Part shown: one piece after another, positions 17,544 to 26,095 of the stretch
How positions within the stretch are numbered: the stretch's first letter is position 1
Layout of the letters: each line of letters starts with the position of its first letter
From: Cellulophaga sp. HaHaR_3_176
GTDB taxonomy: Bacteria; Bacteroidota; Bacteroidia; Flavobacteriales; Flavobacteriaceae
Assembly: GCF_019021925.1 (NCBI RefSeq)
Contig: NZ_CP058990.1
Span: forward strand, 3,436,001-3,500,000
Direction of reading: 5' to 3'
Length of the DNA stretch: 64,000 nt
The notes under the pieces: model-generated
The model's database searches: none
Told to the model about the DNA's origin: nothing
The model's input: the letters and a program-made list of their open reading frames with translations, nothing else
Translations under genes and position numbers: made by a program

Positions 17544-18386
17544 TTAATGAGTGTACCAAACATTCATACTCTCAAAATTATCACCGATTAGCGTATTTTT
17601 AAACAGGGTTCCTCCAAAAATAAAACCATGTTTACTAAATGTAATATTTAAGCCATATGAGGTGGCTCTAACGAAGGAGTATATGGTTTTAAAACCTCTT
17701 TTATTACTGTTTTGTTTGATTTCTTGAAGAATATAATACGACAAGTTTTGCCCTCTATAATTGGGGTGTGTAGCAAAATCTACTATTTCTATATTTGATT
17801 CGTTTTCATATATTTTTAAAATAGCAGAAACAATTAGTTTTCCTTCGTTAAAAAGGCCGTAGTATTCATGATTTTGTTCTGCTAATTCTAAAAGATATTT
17901 CTCGTCTTGTATAGGAAAAGAATATGTTTTAAATGATTTTTGATGCAACTCAGCAAGCATAGGTAAATCATTATTGCTTAACTTTCTTACACTAAAATTA
18001 GCAGGCAAATTCATATAGCCTTCTTCAGAAGAGCTTTTGGCTGCTTGAGCAATAGATTTTACTGTAGCAATAGTTTTTAATGCCTTTTCATCATTTTCTG
18101 AACGTTGCTTATTCAAGTATTCTGCTAAAAAATAACCAGATGTTTTGCCATTATATAAACCTGGTATTTTTGCCTCAACTTGGTAACCATTAGATTTAAA
18201 TGTTTCTATAGCTTGTTCGGGAACTCTACTTAAAATTTTATCATATTTTTTATCATGAGCGATATGTTTCATTTTAGAAATAAGAGAATCCCAATTCGTT
18301 TCCTTCGACTCGGTCAAATAAATACGATTATGTGTTTCGCCATGGTGCAGAACGGCACCTTCTATTTTTTCTATGGTATCTAACAT
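17544..18386 (-). CDS. ablB: Putative beta-lysine N-acetyltransferase (AblB type)
   Basis: A 280-residue GNAT protein. The N-terminal half matches the AblB family: GAVLHHGETHNRIYL near 10-24 and YDKILSRVPEQAIETF with VEAKIPGLYNGKTSGYFLA near 73-88. The C-terminal GNAT domain shows NIEIVDFATHPNYRGQNLSY with the acetyl-CoA loop NYRGQN. AblB acetylates beta-lysine to N-epsilon-acetyl-beta-lysine, a compatible solute. Its usual partner AblA (lysine 2,3-aminomutase) is not in this window. It is the last gene of the proline operon, 24 bases after proA, which fits a role in osmotic adaptation. Confidence 0.82.
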   Translation of the reverse strand: MLDTIEKIEGAVLHHGETHNRIYLTESKETNWDSLISKMKHIAHDKKYDKILSRVPEQAIETFKSNGYQVEAKIPGLYNGKTSGYFLAEYLNKQRSENDEKALKTIATVKSIAQAAKSSSEEGYMNLPANFSVRKLSNNDLPMLAELHQKSFKTYSFPIQDEKYLLELAEQNHEYYGLFNEGKLIVSAILKIYENESNIEIVDFATHPNYRGQNLSYYILQEIKQNSNKRGFKTIYSFVRATSYGLNITFSKHGFIFGGTLFKNTLIGDNFESMNVWYTH

Positions 18387-18410
18387 ATTAATTTTATTTA
18401 GAATTTGAAT

Positions 18411-19610
18411 TTATTCTCGAATTTGCCCATCACCAAAAACATAATATTTGTTGGTAACTAATTCATTTAAACCAAGCGGCCCTCTGTGGTGTAATTTATC
18501 TGTACTTATGGCTAATTCGGCACCAACACCCATTTGGCCACCATCAGTAAATCTAGTTGATGCATTCTGGTATACCGCAGCACAATCTACCTGTTCCATA
18601 AAAGTTTGTGCTTTCTCGTGGCTTTGAGTCATTATTGTTGCAGAATGACCTCCTGAGTTTTCGTTGATTTTAGCAATGGCATCATCAAGTGAGTTTACAG
18701 AGCCAATACAGCATTTCATGGCTAGAAATTCCTCTTTCCAAATAGAGTCATCACTGATTACAGGAGCATTTTTCAAAATATTTTTCACTTCAGAATCAAC
18801 TAATATGGATACGCCGTTGTCCTTTAAGATAGCTTCTAAATCTTTCAATTTATCAGAATAATTATCAACCTCTGAGCTTATTAATATCTTATCAAGTGCG
18901 TTACATGCCGATATTTTATCAGTTTTAGCATTTAGGATTACTTTAATGCTTTTTTGCCAATCAGCATTTTTGTCAATAAATAAAAAATTATTTCCACGAC
19001 CACTTACTAATACAGCACATTTTGCATGCTCTTTTACAAAAGCAATTAATTTATCACCACCTCTAGGTACAATTAAATCTAACTTTTGGGTAGGGTTTTT
19101 AAGAAACTCTTGCGTTTCTTGCCTGTTCATAGTTAGCAATTGAATATAGTCGGCTGATAAGTTGTGTTTTTCAAGAGCTCGGTGCCAAAATTGTACAAGC
19201 ATTTTATTACTGTATAGGGCCTCTTTACCTCCTTTTAATAATATTTTATTATTGGCTTTAAAAGCAAGTACAGCAGCTTCAATTGTAACATCTGGTCGTG
19301 ACTCATAAATAATCATTATTGTGCCAAAAGGAGCTGTTTTATTTATGATTTTCAATCCGTTTTGCAGCACTTCTTTCGAAATTTCTTTACTGACAGGGTC
19401 GTCTTGAGATTTTACTTTTGTTACGGCCAAAATCATCTCATCGATCTTTTTTTGATCAATAATAAGACGATCATACATCGCTTGGTCATTTTTATTAAAT
19501 AGCTCTAAATCTTTTTTATTAGCTTCAAGTAATTGATCTCGATTCTCATCTAAAATTTGAATCATTGATGCTAATACATTGTTTTTTATATCTGTTGCTA
19601 ATAACTTCAT
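18411..19610 (-). CDS. proA: Glutamate-5-semialdehyde dehydrogenase (gamma-glutamyl phosphate reductase)
   Basis: A 399-residue cytoplasmic enzyme that reduces glutamyl 5-phosphate to glutamate semialdehyde with NADPH, the second step of proline synthesis. Seen are the family motif YESRPDVTIEAA at 102-113, the glycine-containing GGKEALYSN stretch, and the catalytic cysteine in KISACNALD (Cys236). GGQMGVGAELAIST and HHRGPLGLNEL near the end are also conserved in ProA. The length is normal. The start is one base after the proB stop codon, so the kinase and reductase are made together, as expected for their unstable intermediate. Confidence 0.97.
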   Translation of the reverse strand: MKLLATDIKNNVLASMIQILDENRDQLLEANKKDLELFNKNDQAMYDRLIIDQKKIDEMILAVTKVKSQDDPVSKEISKEVLQNGLKIINKTAPFGTIMIIYESRPDVTIEAAVLAFKANNKILLKGGKEALYSNKMLVQFWHRALEKHNLSADYIQLLTMNRQETQEFLKNPTQKLDLIVPRGGDKLIAFVKEHAKCAVLVSGRGNNFLFIDKNADWQKSIKVILNAKTDKISACNALDKILISSEVDNYSDKLKDLEAILKDNGVSILVDSEVKNILKNAPVISDDSIWKEEFLAMKCCIGSVNSLDDAIAKINENSGGHSATIMTQSHEKAQTFMEQVDCAAVYQNASTRFTDGGQMGVGAELAISTDKLHHRGPLGLNELVTNKYYVFGDGQIRE

Positions 19611-19611
19611 A

Positions 19612-20397
19612 TTAATGTTTTATTTCTTCAAGGGCTACACGTGTCCCTACTTTTTTTCCTTCAATAATATCAATAATAGTGTGGTCTTTTTTTCCGTTGG
19701 CAATAAATGTCGGAATGTTTTTGGCTGCAGATTGTTGGGCATATTCTAATTTAGACCCCATTCCACCTCTTCCTTCAGCTTCTCCTTTTGCGTTATCTTG
19801 AATATATTTATTCAAGTTCTCATCAGGGTTTACATGATCAACAAGGTTACTGTTTTTAGCATCAGGATGTCCGTTGTAAAGGCCGTCAATGTCAGTTAGT
19901 ATAATAAGTTTATCGGCATTTACTAATTCGGCAATAAGGCTGGCGAGTTCGTCATTATCAGAAAACATAGACATGGTTACAGATACGGCATCATCTTCAT
20001 TTGCGATAGGAATTACACCTTCGGTAAGTAAACCTTCGTAACAATTTATCATGTTTTGACGGTGAACTCCAGGACTGAAATCTCTTTTAGTAGGGAGAAC
20101 CTGGGCGCATTTCATACCATAATCACGAAAAATGTTATAATACAAACGCATCATTCTCGGTTGCCCAATCGCAGAATATACTTGTCTTTTTTGAGTTTTG
20201 TCTTTAATTTTAGATTTCCCTAAAACTTCCATCCCTGCAATTACAGAACCTGATGAGACTAGAATTGTAATAATACCTCTTTCATAAAGTTCAGCAATTT
20301 GTTTTACTAAATTTTTAAGAACAGGTCTAACAATCCTATTATCTTTGTTGGTCATTACGTTTGTACCGACCTTTATAACAATCTTTTGTTTATACAT
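19612..20397 (-). CDS. proB: Glutamate 5-kinase, short form without PUA domain
   Basis: A 261-residue amino-acid kinase that phosphorylates glutamate in the first step of proline synthesis. The start at 20397 gives the expected MYKQKIVIKVGTNV; a longer frame to 20442 would only add residues from inside proC. Other family features are LVSSGSVIAGMEVLG, the substrate segment IPIANEDDAVS and DNDELASLIAELV, then TDIDGLYNG. The ProB kinase usually has about 365 residues with a C-terminal PUA RNA-binding-like domain; here the protein ends after the kinase. The start codon overlaps the end of proC by 8 bases (20390-20397). Confidence 0.95.
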   Translation of the reverse strand: MYKQKIVIKVGTNVMTNKDNRIVRPVLKNLVKQIAELYERGIITILVSSGSVIAGMEVLGKSKIKDKTQKRQVYSAIGQPRMMRLYYNIFRDYGMKCAQVLPTKRDFSPGVHRQNMINCYEGLLTEGVIPIANEDDAVSVTMSMFSDNDELASLIAELVNADKLIILTDIDGLYNGHPDAKNSNLVDHVNPDENLNKYIQDNAKGEAEGRGGMGSKLEYAQQSAAKNIPTFIANGKKDHTIIDIIEGKKVGTRVALEEIKH

Positions 20398-21205
20398 GTT
20401 GTTTTTCTTTACCAAGTTCAACGGCACGTTCAAAAGCAGCAAAAGCAGCTTCTTTTATTAATTCACCTACATTATTATCGTCCATCGAATTTAATGCGGC
20501 ACGCGTGGTACCACCTTTACTCGCTACTTTTTCCATCCAAGAGTTTGGTGATAAAGTATTTTGATTAAAAAGTTCTATTGCTCCTGTAAACGTTTGAGCT
20601 ACTAAAACTTTTGAAACATTTGCACTAAAACCCATTTGTAATGCAGCCTCCATCATACTTTGCATAAAGTAAAATACATAAGCCGGACCACTACCAGAGA
20701 TACCTGTAGATGCATCAATGAAGTTTTCATCTTTCACCAAAATAGATTTACCAGTTGTATCTAATAAACTTTCAATGGTTAGTAATTCTATTCTTGAAAC
20801 TTCAGGAGAAGCTACGTAAGATGTTAAGCCTTTACCAATTTGTGCTGGTAGATTAGGCATAGCACGTATAATTTTATCTAGGCCAGTTGTTTCTTTAATT
20901 GTACCGATTGTTACCCCAGCCATTATTGAAATCAATAATTGCCCTGGTTTTACCAAAGGATTTAATTTTTTAAATAAATCTTCTGCATGGTATGGTTTAA
21001 CTGCGATAAATATAATATCAGCTTCAGGTACACAATCAACTAAGTTTCTGTAGGCATCAAAGTTTATCATTTGATTTACTTCCTCCATTTTTTCTTCAGA
21101 AGTATCAAGAACCATTATGTTCTCTTTTTTTAGAAGTTTTGATTTAGACATTCCTTTTGCGTAGGTAAGCCCCATATTTCCGGCTCCTATTACGAGTACT
21201 TTCAT
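20390..21205 (-). CDS. proC: Pyrroline-5-carboxylate reductase
   Basis: A 271-residue cytoplasmic enzyme that reduces pyrroline-5-carboxylate to proline with NAD(P)H. The Rossmann start KVLVIGAGNMGLTYAKG (GxGxxG at 7-12) and the C-terminal signature ASTGISGSGPAYVFYFMQSM followed by SKGGTTRAALNSMD are clear. It is the first pathway gene of the minus-strand operon proC-proB-proA-ablB, with an 8-base overlap into proB. A 63-codon gene ends 30 bases upstream and may be part of the same transcript. Confidence 0.97.
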   Translation of the reverse strand: MKVLVIGAGNMGLTYAKGMSKSKLLKKENIMVLDTSEEKMEEVNQMINFDAYRNLVDCVPEADIIFIAVKPYHAEDLFKKLNPLVKPGQLLISIMAGVTIGTIKETTGLDKIIRAMPNLPAQIGKGLTSYVASPEVSRIELLTIESLLDTTGKSILVKDENFIDASTGISGSGPAYVFYFMQSMMEAALQMGFSANVSKVLVAQTFTGAIELFNQNTLSPNSWMEKVASKGGTTRAALNSMDDNNVGELIKEAAFAAFERAVELGKEKQHV

Positions 21206-21235
21206 AATTTTTTTCTTAAGTAAAATATTTTAATG

Positions 21236-21427
21236 TTAAATAAAAAGCATACAATCTTCACAATCTTTAACCTCTCCATAATAAGTCTCTCTATATTTAT
21301 GAAGTGTTTTAATTGGAAGACCTAAAAAGTATTGTTTTACATAGGTTACTTTAGTGTCAAGTCTCCCCATTTTTTGTGAATATCTTTGTTCTGTTTTTGT
21401 CTTTCTTTTGATGTATAATAACCTCAT
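21236..21427 (-). CDS. Small basic protein with C-terminal CxxC, unknown function
   Basis: A 63-residue protein rich in Lys, Arg and Tyr. It contains IKTLHKYRETYYGEVKDC near 38-56 and ends with CEDCMLFI, in which C-x2-C could bind metal. The ATG is the first in the frame, and the product ends 30 bases before proC on the same strand. I believe it is real because the helix-like KTLHKYRETYYGE stretch looks conserved and the base use matches the neighbours, but no family with known function was recognised. Confidence 0.55.
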   Translation of the reverse strand: MRLLYIKRKTKTEQRYSQKMGRLDTKVTYVKQYFLGLPIKTLHKYRETYYGEVKDCEDCMLFI

Positions 21428-21689
21428 TTTTAATGTATTTTAATAGGGTAACATAAAAATTTATAACATTAAGACAAATTAGAGTTGTTAATGTTTTGTT
21501 ATCGTAAGCTAAGGTGTTTTAGGGGTTGTTTGGTTGGCTTTATTTATATGTAGTGTTGGGGTTTATACTATTTTTAAGCTTGTAAGGACTTGTTAATAGG
21601 CTGCAGCGTGGATTAGAAAAATGTTTGGATAATTTTGTTGTTATACCACATAAAGATTTATAATTTTAAAAGAAATAAAAAAGAGTCTT

Positions 21690-22466
21690 ATGAAATTTGA
21701 AACTATACTAGTAAAGCAGGTTGGTAATTTAGCAACCATAACAATAAATCGCCCAACTAAATTAAATGCTTTAAATAAAGCTACCATTAGTGAATTGCAT
21801 GATGCTTTTAAGAATTTAAATAAAGATGAAACAGTAAAAGTTATTATTATTACGGGTAGTGGAGAAAAAGCATTTGTTGCAGGAGCTGATATTGCTGAGT
21901 TTTCTGATTTTTCAGAAAAAGAAGGAGGCAAGCTTGCTGCAAAAGGACAGAAAAAATTGTTTGATTATATCGAAAATTTATCGAAACCAGTAATTGCTGC
22001 AGTTAATGGTTTTGCACTGGGCGGTGGTTTAGAGCTAGCAATGGCATGCCATTTTAGAGTTGCCAGTGATAATGCGAAAATGGGTTTACCAGAAGTTTCA
22101 TTAGGTGTTATACCTGGTTATGGAGGTACACAGCGTTTGCCACAGTTAATAGGTAAGGGTAGGGCAAATGAGATGATTATGACAGCGGGTATGATTGATG
22201 CTTCAAAAGCATTGTCTTACGGGTTGGTTAATTATTTGGTTCCGCAAGAAGAACTAATCCCTCTTTGTGAAAAATTAGCAGGTAAGATATCGAATAATTC
22301 ATCAACAGCGATAAGTAATGCAATAAAAGCGGTAAATGCGGGTTTTAAAACTAATACAGATGGTTATAAAGAAGAAATTAAAGCCTTCGGTGATTGCTTT
22401 GGAACTCCACACTTTATTGAAGGATCAACAGCATTCTTAGAAAAAAGAAAGGCCGATTTTAAATAA
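21690..22466 (+). CDS. Enoyl-CoA hydratase/isomerase family protein
   Basis: A 258-residue crotonase-fold protein. The oxyanion-hole segments are AFVAGADIAEF near 65-75 and NGFALGGGLELAMACHFRVA near 103-122. Both glutamates expected in true hydratases are present in the form GGGLELA and GLPEVSLGVIPGYGGTQRLP (near 132-151). The full C-terminal helix region is present and the length is normal. The enzyme hydrates 2-enoyl-CoA during fatty acid or amino acid breakdown. The next gene, a signal-peptide protein, starts 38 bases later and looks unrelated. Confidence 0.93.
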   Translation: MKFETILVKQVGNLATITINRPTKLNALNKATISELHDAFKNLNKDETVKVIIITGSGEKAFVAGADIAEFSDFSEKEGGKLAAKGQKKLFDYIENLSKPVIAAVNGFALGGGLELAMACHFRVASDNAKMGLPEVSLGVIPGYGGTQRLPQLIGKGRANEMIMTAGMIDASKALSYGLVNYLVPQEELIPLCEKLAGKISNNSSTAISNAIKAVNAGFKTNTDGYKEEIKAFGDCFGTPHFIEGSTAFLEKRKADFK

Positions 22467-22504
22467 CTAGCTGTACGTAATAATAACCAAAAACCTACTT
22501 TACC

Positions 22505-24058
22505 ATGCGCTACAGAAACATTTTACTTTTGTTTTTTTTCGCTTTCATTTCTTTTGTAAAAGCACAAGAAATACCTGTTTCTTATACTTTCGGCGAAAAA
22601 TATAACGATAAGTATAAATATTCAAACCTACTAACGACCGCATCTGATGGCAATGGAGGCAGTATTTTAATACGGTCATATTTTACAGGCATCATTTTAA
22701 AACCAAGAGGGTATTATATAGAGCATTATAACTCTGATTTAGAATTGATTTCTGAATATAATTATAAACTAAGAGACTCAAATTATGTTGATGCTTTTGT
22801 TGTAAACGGAATTGTAAATCTGTTGTTTTTAGAATACAGTTACAGAACAAATTCATATGAATATGTTGTTCATAAGAGCCCTTTTGCTAATTTTAATTTT
22901 ACAAAAGAAAAGATTTTATCAATAGAGTCAGATGCAGTAGAGCAACCATTAGATAGAAATTATTTCAATAGAAACTTTTCATCAGGATTTACAACAACAG
23001 TCCTTTTCAATAAAAAAAGAACGGCTTTTGCTATAAGCTCTCATCATAAAAAAAGAAGCGATAACAAGCATTTTATTTATGTTTTTAATACTTCTCTTGA
23101 AAAATTAATGGAGTTTGATTTTTCTAGTGAAATAGAAACAAAAAATTATGCTTTTGAAAACATGGAGACTTCTAATGATTTAAAAGAAGTGTATTTAACA
23201 GCAAAAGCATATTTTAAAAAGAAACGTTTTGCCGCAACAGAACGAAAATTTCAATATGAATTAGTACAGGTTACTAGTGATGGTGGTAAAGTGCAAGCTT
23301 TTAATGATCCGGGTAAGTTTCCTGAAGCTTTAAGCCCAATTGTAGTCGGTGATAAGTTAGTTTGTGTGGGTTTTTATGCAAATAGAAAAGATAATAGATA
23401 TAATGGCATTGCTTACTTCGATGTAAATAAGAACACCATGGAAATAAATGATAAAAAGTATCATGCATTTTCAAACCAATTCATGCTAGATAAGTTTGGT
23501 AGAGATGAAAATAATGTAATAAAAAATTTAGTTTTTAAAGGTGTTGAGGTAACAAAAGACAAAAACATACTTTTTAATGCGGAAGAATATTTTGTAACAT
23601 CTAGTATACAAAGAGACCCTACAGGTTCTAGTGTTAAAATAAGCAGGTATCATTATAATGATATTGTGAGTGTAAAATTGAATGCAGAAGGTGACATGGA
23701 ATGGGCTCGAAACATTAATAAGTCAGAGGTTACTCAAGGAGACCCCGCATACACATCATACTGTTCATATACGAAAGGCTCTGATACTTTCTTTTTTATA
23801 AGTACGGCAAGTGAAAACCCTCAGCAATTGAGTGATGAGCGTATTATGTTTAAACAAGGTTTAGGTAGAAATAGAAATATTTTTGTTATAAAACTAGATG
23901 CTGAAGGCCGTATGAAATATGAAAAAGTAATAGATAATCAAGAAGCTAGACTACCACTTATGGTATCTATGCCTTTAATTGATACTGTTAATGATAAACT
24001 TGTTTTTTACGCAAAAAGAGGGGGTAAGAAGCAATTAGTAAAGGTGAAGTTTGATTAA
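22505..24058 (+). CDS. Exported protein of unknown function
   Basis: A 517-residue protein with a signal peptide (basic RYR, then hydrophobic residues 5-18, with cleavage near VKAQ at 20). The mature part is rich in beta-type stretches and aromatic residues, with recurrent LxxDGGxV-like and NKNT/AEGDMEWARNINKSE patterns that look like blades of a propeller: IYVFNTSLEKLMEFDF, YELVQVTSDGGKVQAF, VSVKLNAEGDMEWARNI, IFVIKLDAEGRMKYEK. I infer a beta-propeller or repeat fold in the periplasm or at the surface. No family name can be given. No C-terminal sorting domain is visible. Confidence 0.75.
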   Translation: MRYRNILLLFFFAFISFVKAQEIPVSYTFGEKYNDKYKYSNLLTTASDGNGGSILIRSYFTGIILKPRGYYIEHYNSDLELISEYNYKLRDSNYVDAFVVNGIVNLLFLEYSYRTNSYEYVVHKSPFANFNFTKEKILSIESDAVEQPLDRNYFNRNFSSGFTTTVLFNKKRTAFAISSHHKKRSDNKHFIYVFNTSLEKLMEFDFSSEIETKNYAFENMETSNDLKEVYLTAKAYFKKKRFAATERKFQYELVQVTSDGGKVQAFNDPGKFPEALSPIVVGDKLVCVGFYANRKDNRYNGIAYFDVNKNTMEINDKKYHAFSNQFMLDKFGRDENNVIKNLVFKGVEVTKDKNILFNAEEYFVTSSIQRDPTGSSVKISRYHYNDIVSVKLNAEGDMEWARNINKSEVTQGDPAYTSYCSYTKGSDTFFFISTASENPQQLSDERIMFKQGLGRNRNIFVIKLDAEGRMKYEKVIDNQEARLPLMVSMPLIDTVNDKLVFYAKRGGKKQLVKVKFD

Positions 24059-24101
24059 TTTCTTTATACGCATCTTTTAACATTAGTGAATAATTTAAAT
24101 A

Positions 24102-24131
24102 GGATTTATTCCATATTTTTGGAATAAATCC
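24102..24131 (+). promoter_or_regulatory. Perfect 12-bp inverted repeat around a -7 element (operator-like)
   Basis: The arms GGATTTATTCCA (24102-24113) and TGGAATAAATCC (24120-24131) are exact inverted copies. Between and overlapping them, 24114-24121 reads TATTTTTG, a TAnnTTTG -7 element. The repeat ends 5 bases before the TTG start of the radical SAM gene. A repressor bound here would block the promoter; alternatively the transcript start lies within the repeat. Confidence 0.5.
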
Positions 24132-24136
24132 AAAAA

Positions 24137-25210
24137 TTGAATATAAACAAATTTATTAAAGGTAGAGGTGCTCAAGAAAATTTAACCAATAAATTTTCAG
24201 AGTTTAGGTATGAAACGCGAGATGATTTTTTAGAGTTTTGCCGTTTAGAAGGTGAAGATGCCGATAAAAATAAAACGCAATATCTACCCATTTTTCCTAA
24301 AACTATTATTAATAAGGTTGCCAGCCCTGATATCGGTATGGCATTTTCGATGAATCCTTATCAAGGTTGCGAACATGGTTGTATTTATTGTTATGCTCGC
24401 AATACTCACGAATTTTGGGGTTATAGTGCGGGGTTAGATTTTGAAAGAAAAATTCTGGTTAAAAAAGATGCTCCTAAACTTTTAGAAGAAAAACTTAAAA
24501 GTAAAAGGTGGCAAGCACAAACTATTGTGCTTTCAGGTAATACAGATTGTTACCAACCTGCTGAAAAAAAGTTTGAAATTACAAGAGCTTGTTTAAAACT
24601 TTTTTTAAAGTATAAACACCCAGTTGCAATTATTACTAAAAACAGCCTGATTTTACGTGATTTAGACATCTTATCTGAATTGGCGAAAGATAATTTAATA
24701 GGTGTAAATATATCTATAACATCTCTCTCTGAAGAAACTCGAAGAATTTTAGAACCTCGGACAGCTAGTATTAAAAAACGATTACAAACCATAAAAATAC
24801 TTACAGAACATAATATTCCTGTAAATGCGATGCTGGCTCCAATCATACCAGGTATTAATAGTCATGAAATTATGAATTTAGCTAAGGCTGTGTCTGATAA
24901 CGGAGCTCTATCTTTTGGTTTTACAGTAGTAAGGTTAAACGGCGCAATTGGACAAATATTTACGGATTGGATTAGAAAGTCTTTACCTGACAAGGCTGAT
25001 AAGGTCTTACATCAAATTGAAGAGTGCCATAGCGGAAAGCTAAATGATAGTAGGTTTGGAACTAGAACCAGAGGGGATGGTAAAATAGCGACGCAAATTC
25101 ATGATTTGGTTGCTTTAGCTAAAAGAATTCATTTTAAAAATAAAAGCTTTCCTAAATTAAATACAGGGTTACATGAGCAATTTAGAGATGGTCAGATAAA
25201 ACTGTTTTGA
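24137..25210 (+). CDS. Radical SAM protein, PA0069 / SPL-like family
   Basis: A 357-residue protein with the radical SAM cluster motif C-x3-C-x2-C at Cys78, Cys82 and Cys85 (GCEHGCIYCYAR). The N-terminus IKGRGAQENLTNKFSEF and the later VLSGNTDCYQPAEKKFEITR match the PA0069-type family, which is distantly related to spore photoproduct lyase. The biochemical role of this family is not established, and a link to DNA or lipid repair is only speculation. The start is TTG at 24137, directly after a palindrome that holds the promoter element; the expected N-terminal motif begins here, so no later ATG fits. Confidence 0.9.
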   Translation: MNINKFIKGRGAQENLTNKFSEFRYETRDDFLEFCRLEGEDADKNKTQYLPIFPKTIINKVASPDIGMAFSMNPYQGCEHGCIYCYARNTHEFWGYSAGLDFERKILVKKDAPKLLEEKLKSKRWQAQTIVLSGNTDCYQPAEKKFEITRACLKLFLKYKHPVAIITKNSLILRDLDILSELAKDNLIGVNISITSLSEETRRILEPRTASIKKRLQTIKILTEHNIPVNAMLAPIIPGINSHEIMNLAKAVSDNGALSFGFTVVRLNGAIGQIFTDWIRKSLPDKADKVLHQIEECHSGKLNDSRFGTRTRGDGKIATQIHDLVALAKRIHFKNKSFPKLNTGLHEQFRDGQIKLF

Positions 25211-25284
25211 ATCTTAATAAAATTTAGTTTGTAAGGTTGTTTTGTTAATTACGTCTATATATACAGAAAACAAAATCGAAAATT

Positions 25285-25992
25285 ATGCAAATAAGTATTT
25301 GGTCAGATATAAGATGCCCTTTTTGCTATATCGGAAAAAGGAAATTTGAGGCTGCTCTTGCAAAGTTTCCATATAAAGATGAAATCACGGTAGCGTGGAA
25401 AAGTTTCGAGTTAGACCCTAATATGCAAACTAGAACAGATATAAGTTCTATTGAGCAATTTATGGAATCGAAAGGTGTAGATCGTGATTCAGCAGAAGGA
25501 ATGTTTGAGAACGTTACAACTATGGCAGCTGAAGTTGGATTAAAATTTCAAATAGATAAAATAGTTCCTGCGAATTCATTAAATGCACATCGCTTACTTC
25601 ATTTTGCTAAAAAGCAAGGTGTAGTTGATACGTTTAAAGAAGCTTTATTACAAGCTCATTTAGAGCAAGGTAAAAATATAGATGACACTAATTTTTTAAT
25701 TGAAATAGCAACAATTAATGGATTAGATGGTAACGCAGTAAAAGAAATGCTTGCATCTGATGATTATACATATGATGTTCGTCAAGATGAGATGGAGGCT
25801 AGAAATTTAGGTGTGAATGGAGTTCCATTTTTTGTGTTAGATAAAAAATATGGAATATCTGGAGCACAACCAGTAGAGGTGTTTTCAGAAGCTTTAGAAA
25901 AAGCTTGGGAAAAACATAATAAAGAAAAGTTAACCGTATTAAAAACTAGTAATGCAGGTGGATCATGTGACGTTAATGGTAATTGTGACTAA
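25285..25992 (+). CDS. DsbA family oxidoreductase, FrnE-like
   Basis: A 235-residue cytoplasmic protein without signal peptide. A thioredoxin-type fold with the active site CPFC (Cys11 and Cys14) in WSDIRCPFCYIGKRKFE, a helical insert, and the cis-Pro segment GVNGVPFFVLDKKYGISGAQ near 172-192 put it in the FrnE subfamily, related to polyketide-linked thiol oxidoreductases. It probably catalyses disulfide exchange or isomerisation. The last 12 residues, GGSCDVNGNCD, hold two extra cysteines that could shuttle with the active site. A strong terminator follows within 25 bases. Confidence 0.92.
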   Translation: MQISIWSDIRCPFCYIGKRKFEAALAKFPYKDEITVAWKSFELDPNMQTRTDISSIEQFMESKGVDRDSAEGMFENVTTMAAEVGLKFQIDKIVPANSLNAHRLLHFAKKQGVVDTFKEALLQAHLEQGKNIDDTNFLIEIATINGLDGNAVKEMLASDDYTYDVRQDEMEARNLGVNGVPFFVLDKKYGISGAQPVEVFSEALEKAWEKHNKEKLTVLKTSNAGGSCDVNGNCD

Positions 25993-26015
25993 TTATTTCT
26001 TAACTTGAATTAGAG

Positions 26016-26048
26016 AAAAAGGCTTGGTAATTTTACTAAGCCTTTTTT
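26016..26048 (+). terminator. Rho-independent terminator after the DsbA-like gene
   Basis: AAAAAGGCTTGGTAA and TTACTAAGCCTTTTTT form a stem of about 15 pairs, with one G-T pair, ending in a T-run on the plus strand. It starts 24 bases after the stop codon at 25992. Confidence 0.85.
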
Positions 26049-26095
26049 GTTTTTAAAACTATTTTAATTATAAAATTGATATTATTAAATATGTT

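Noticed and set aside
20398..20442. N-terminal extension of ProB by 15 residues
   Set aside because: The extension lies inside proC and is not part of the kinase fold; the family N-terminus starts at 20397.
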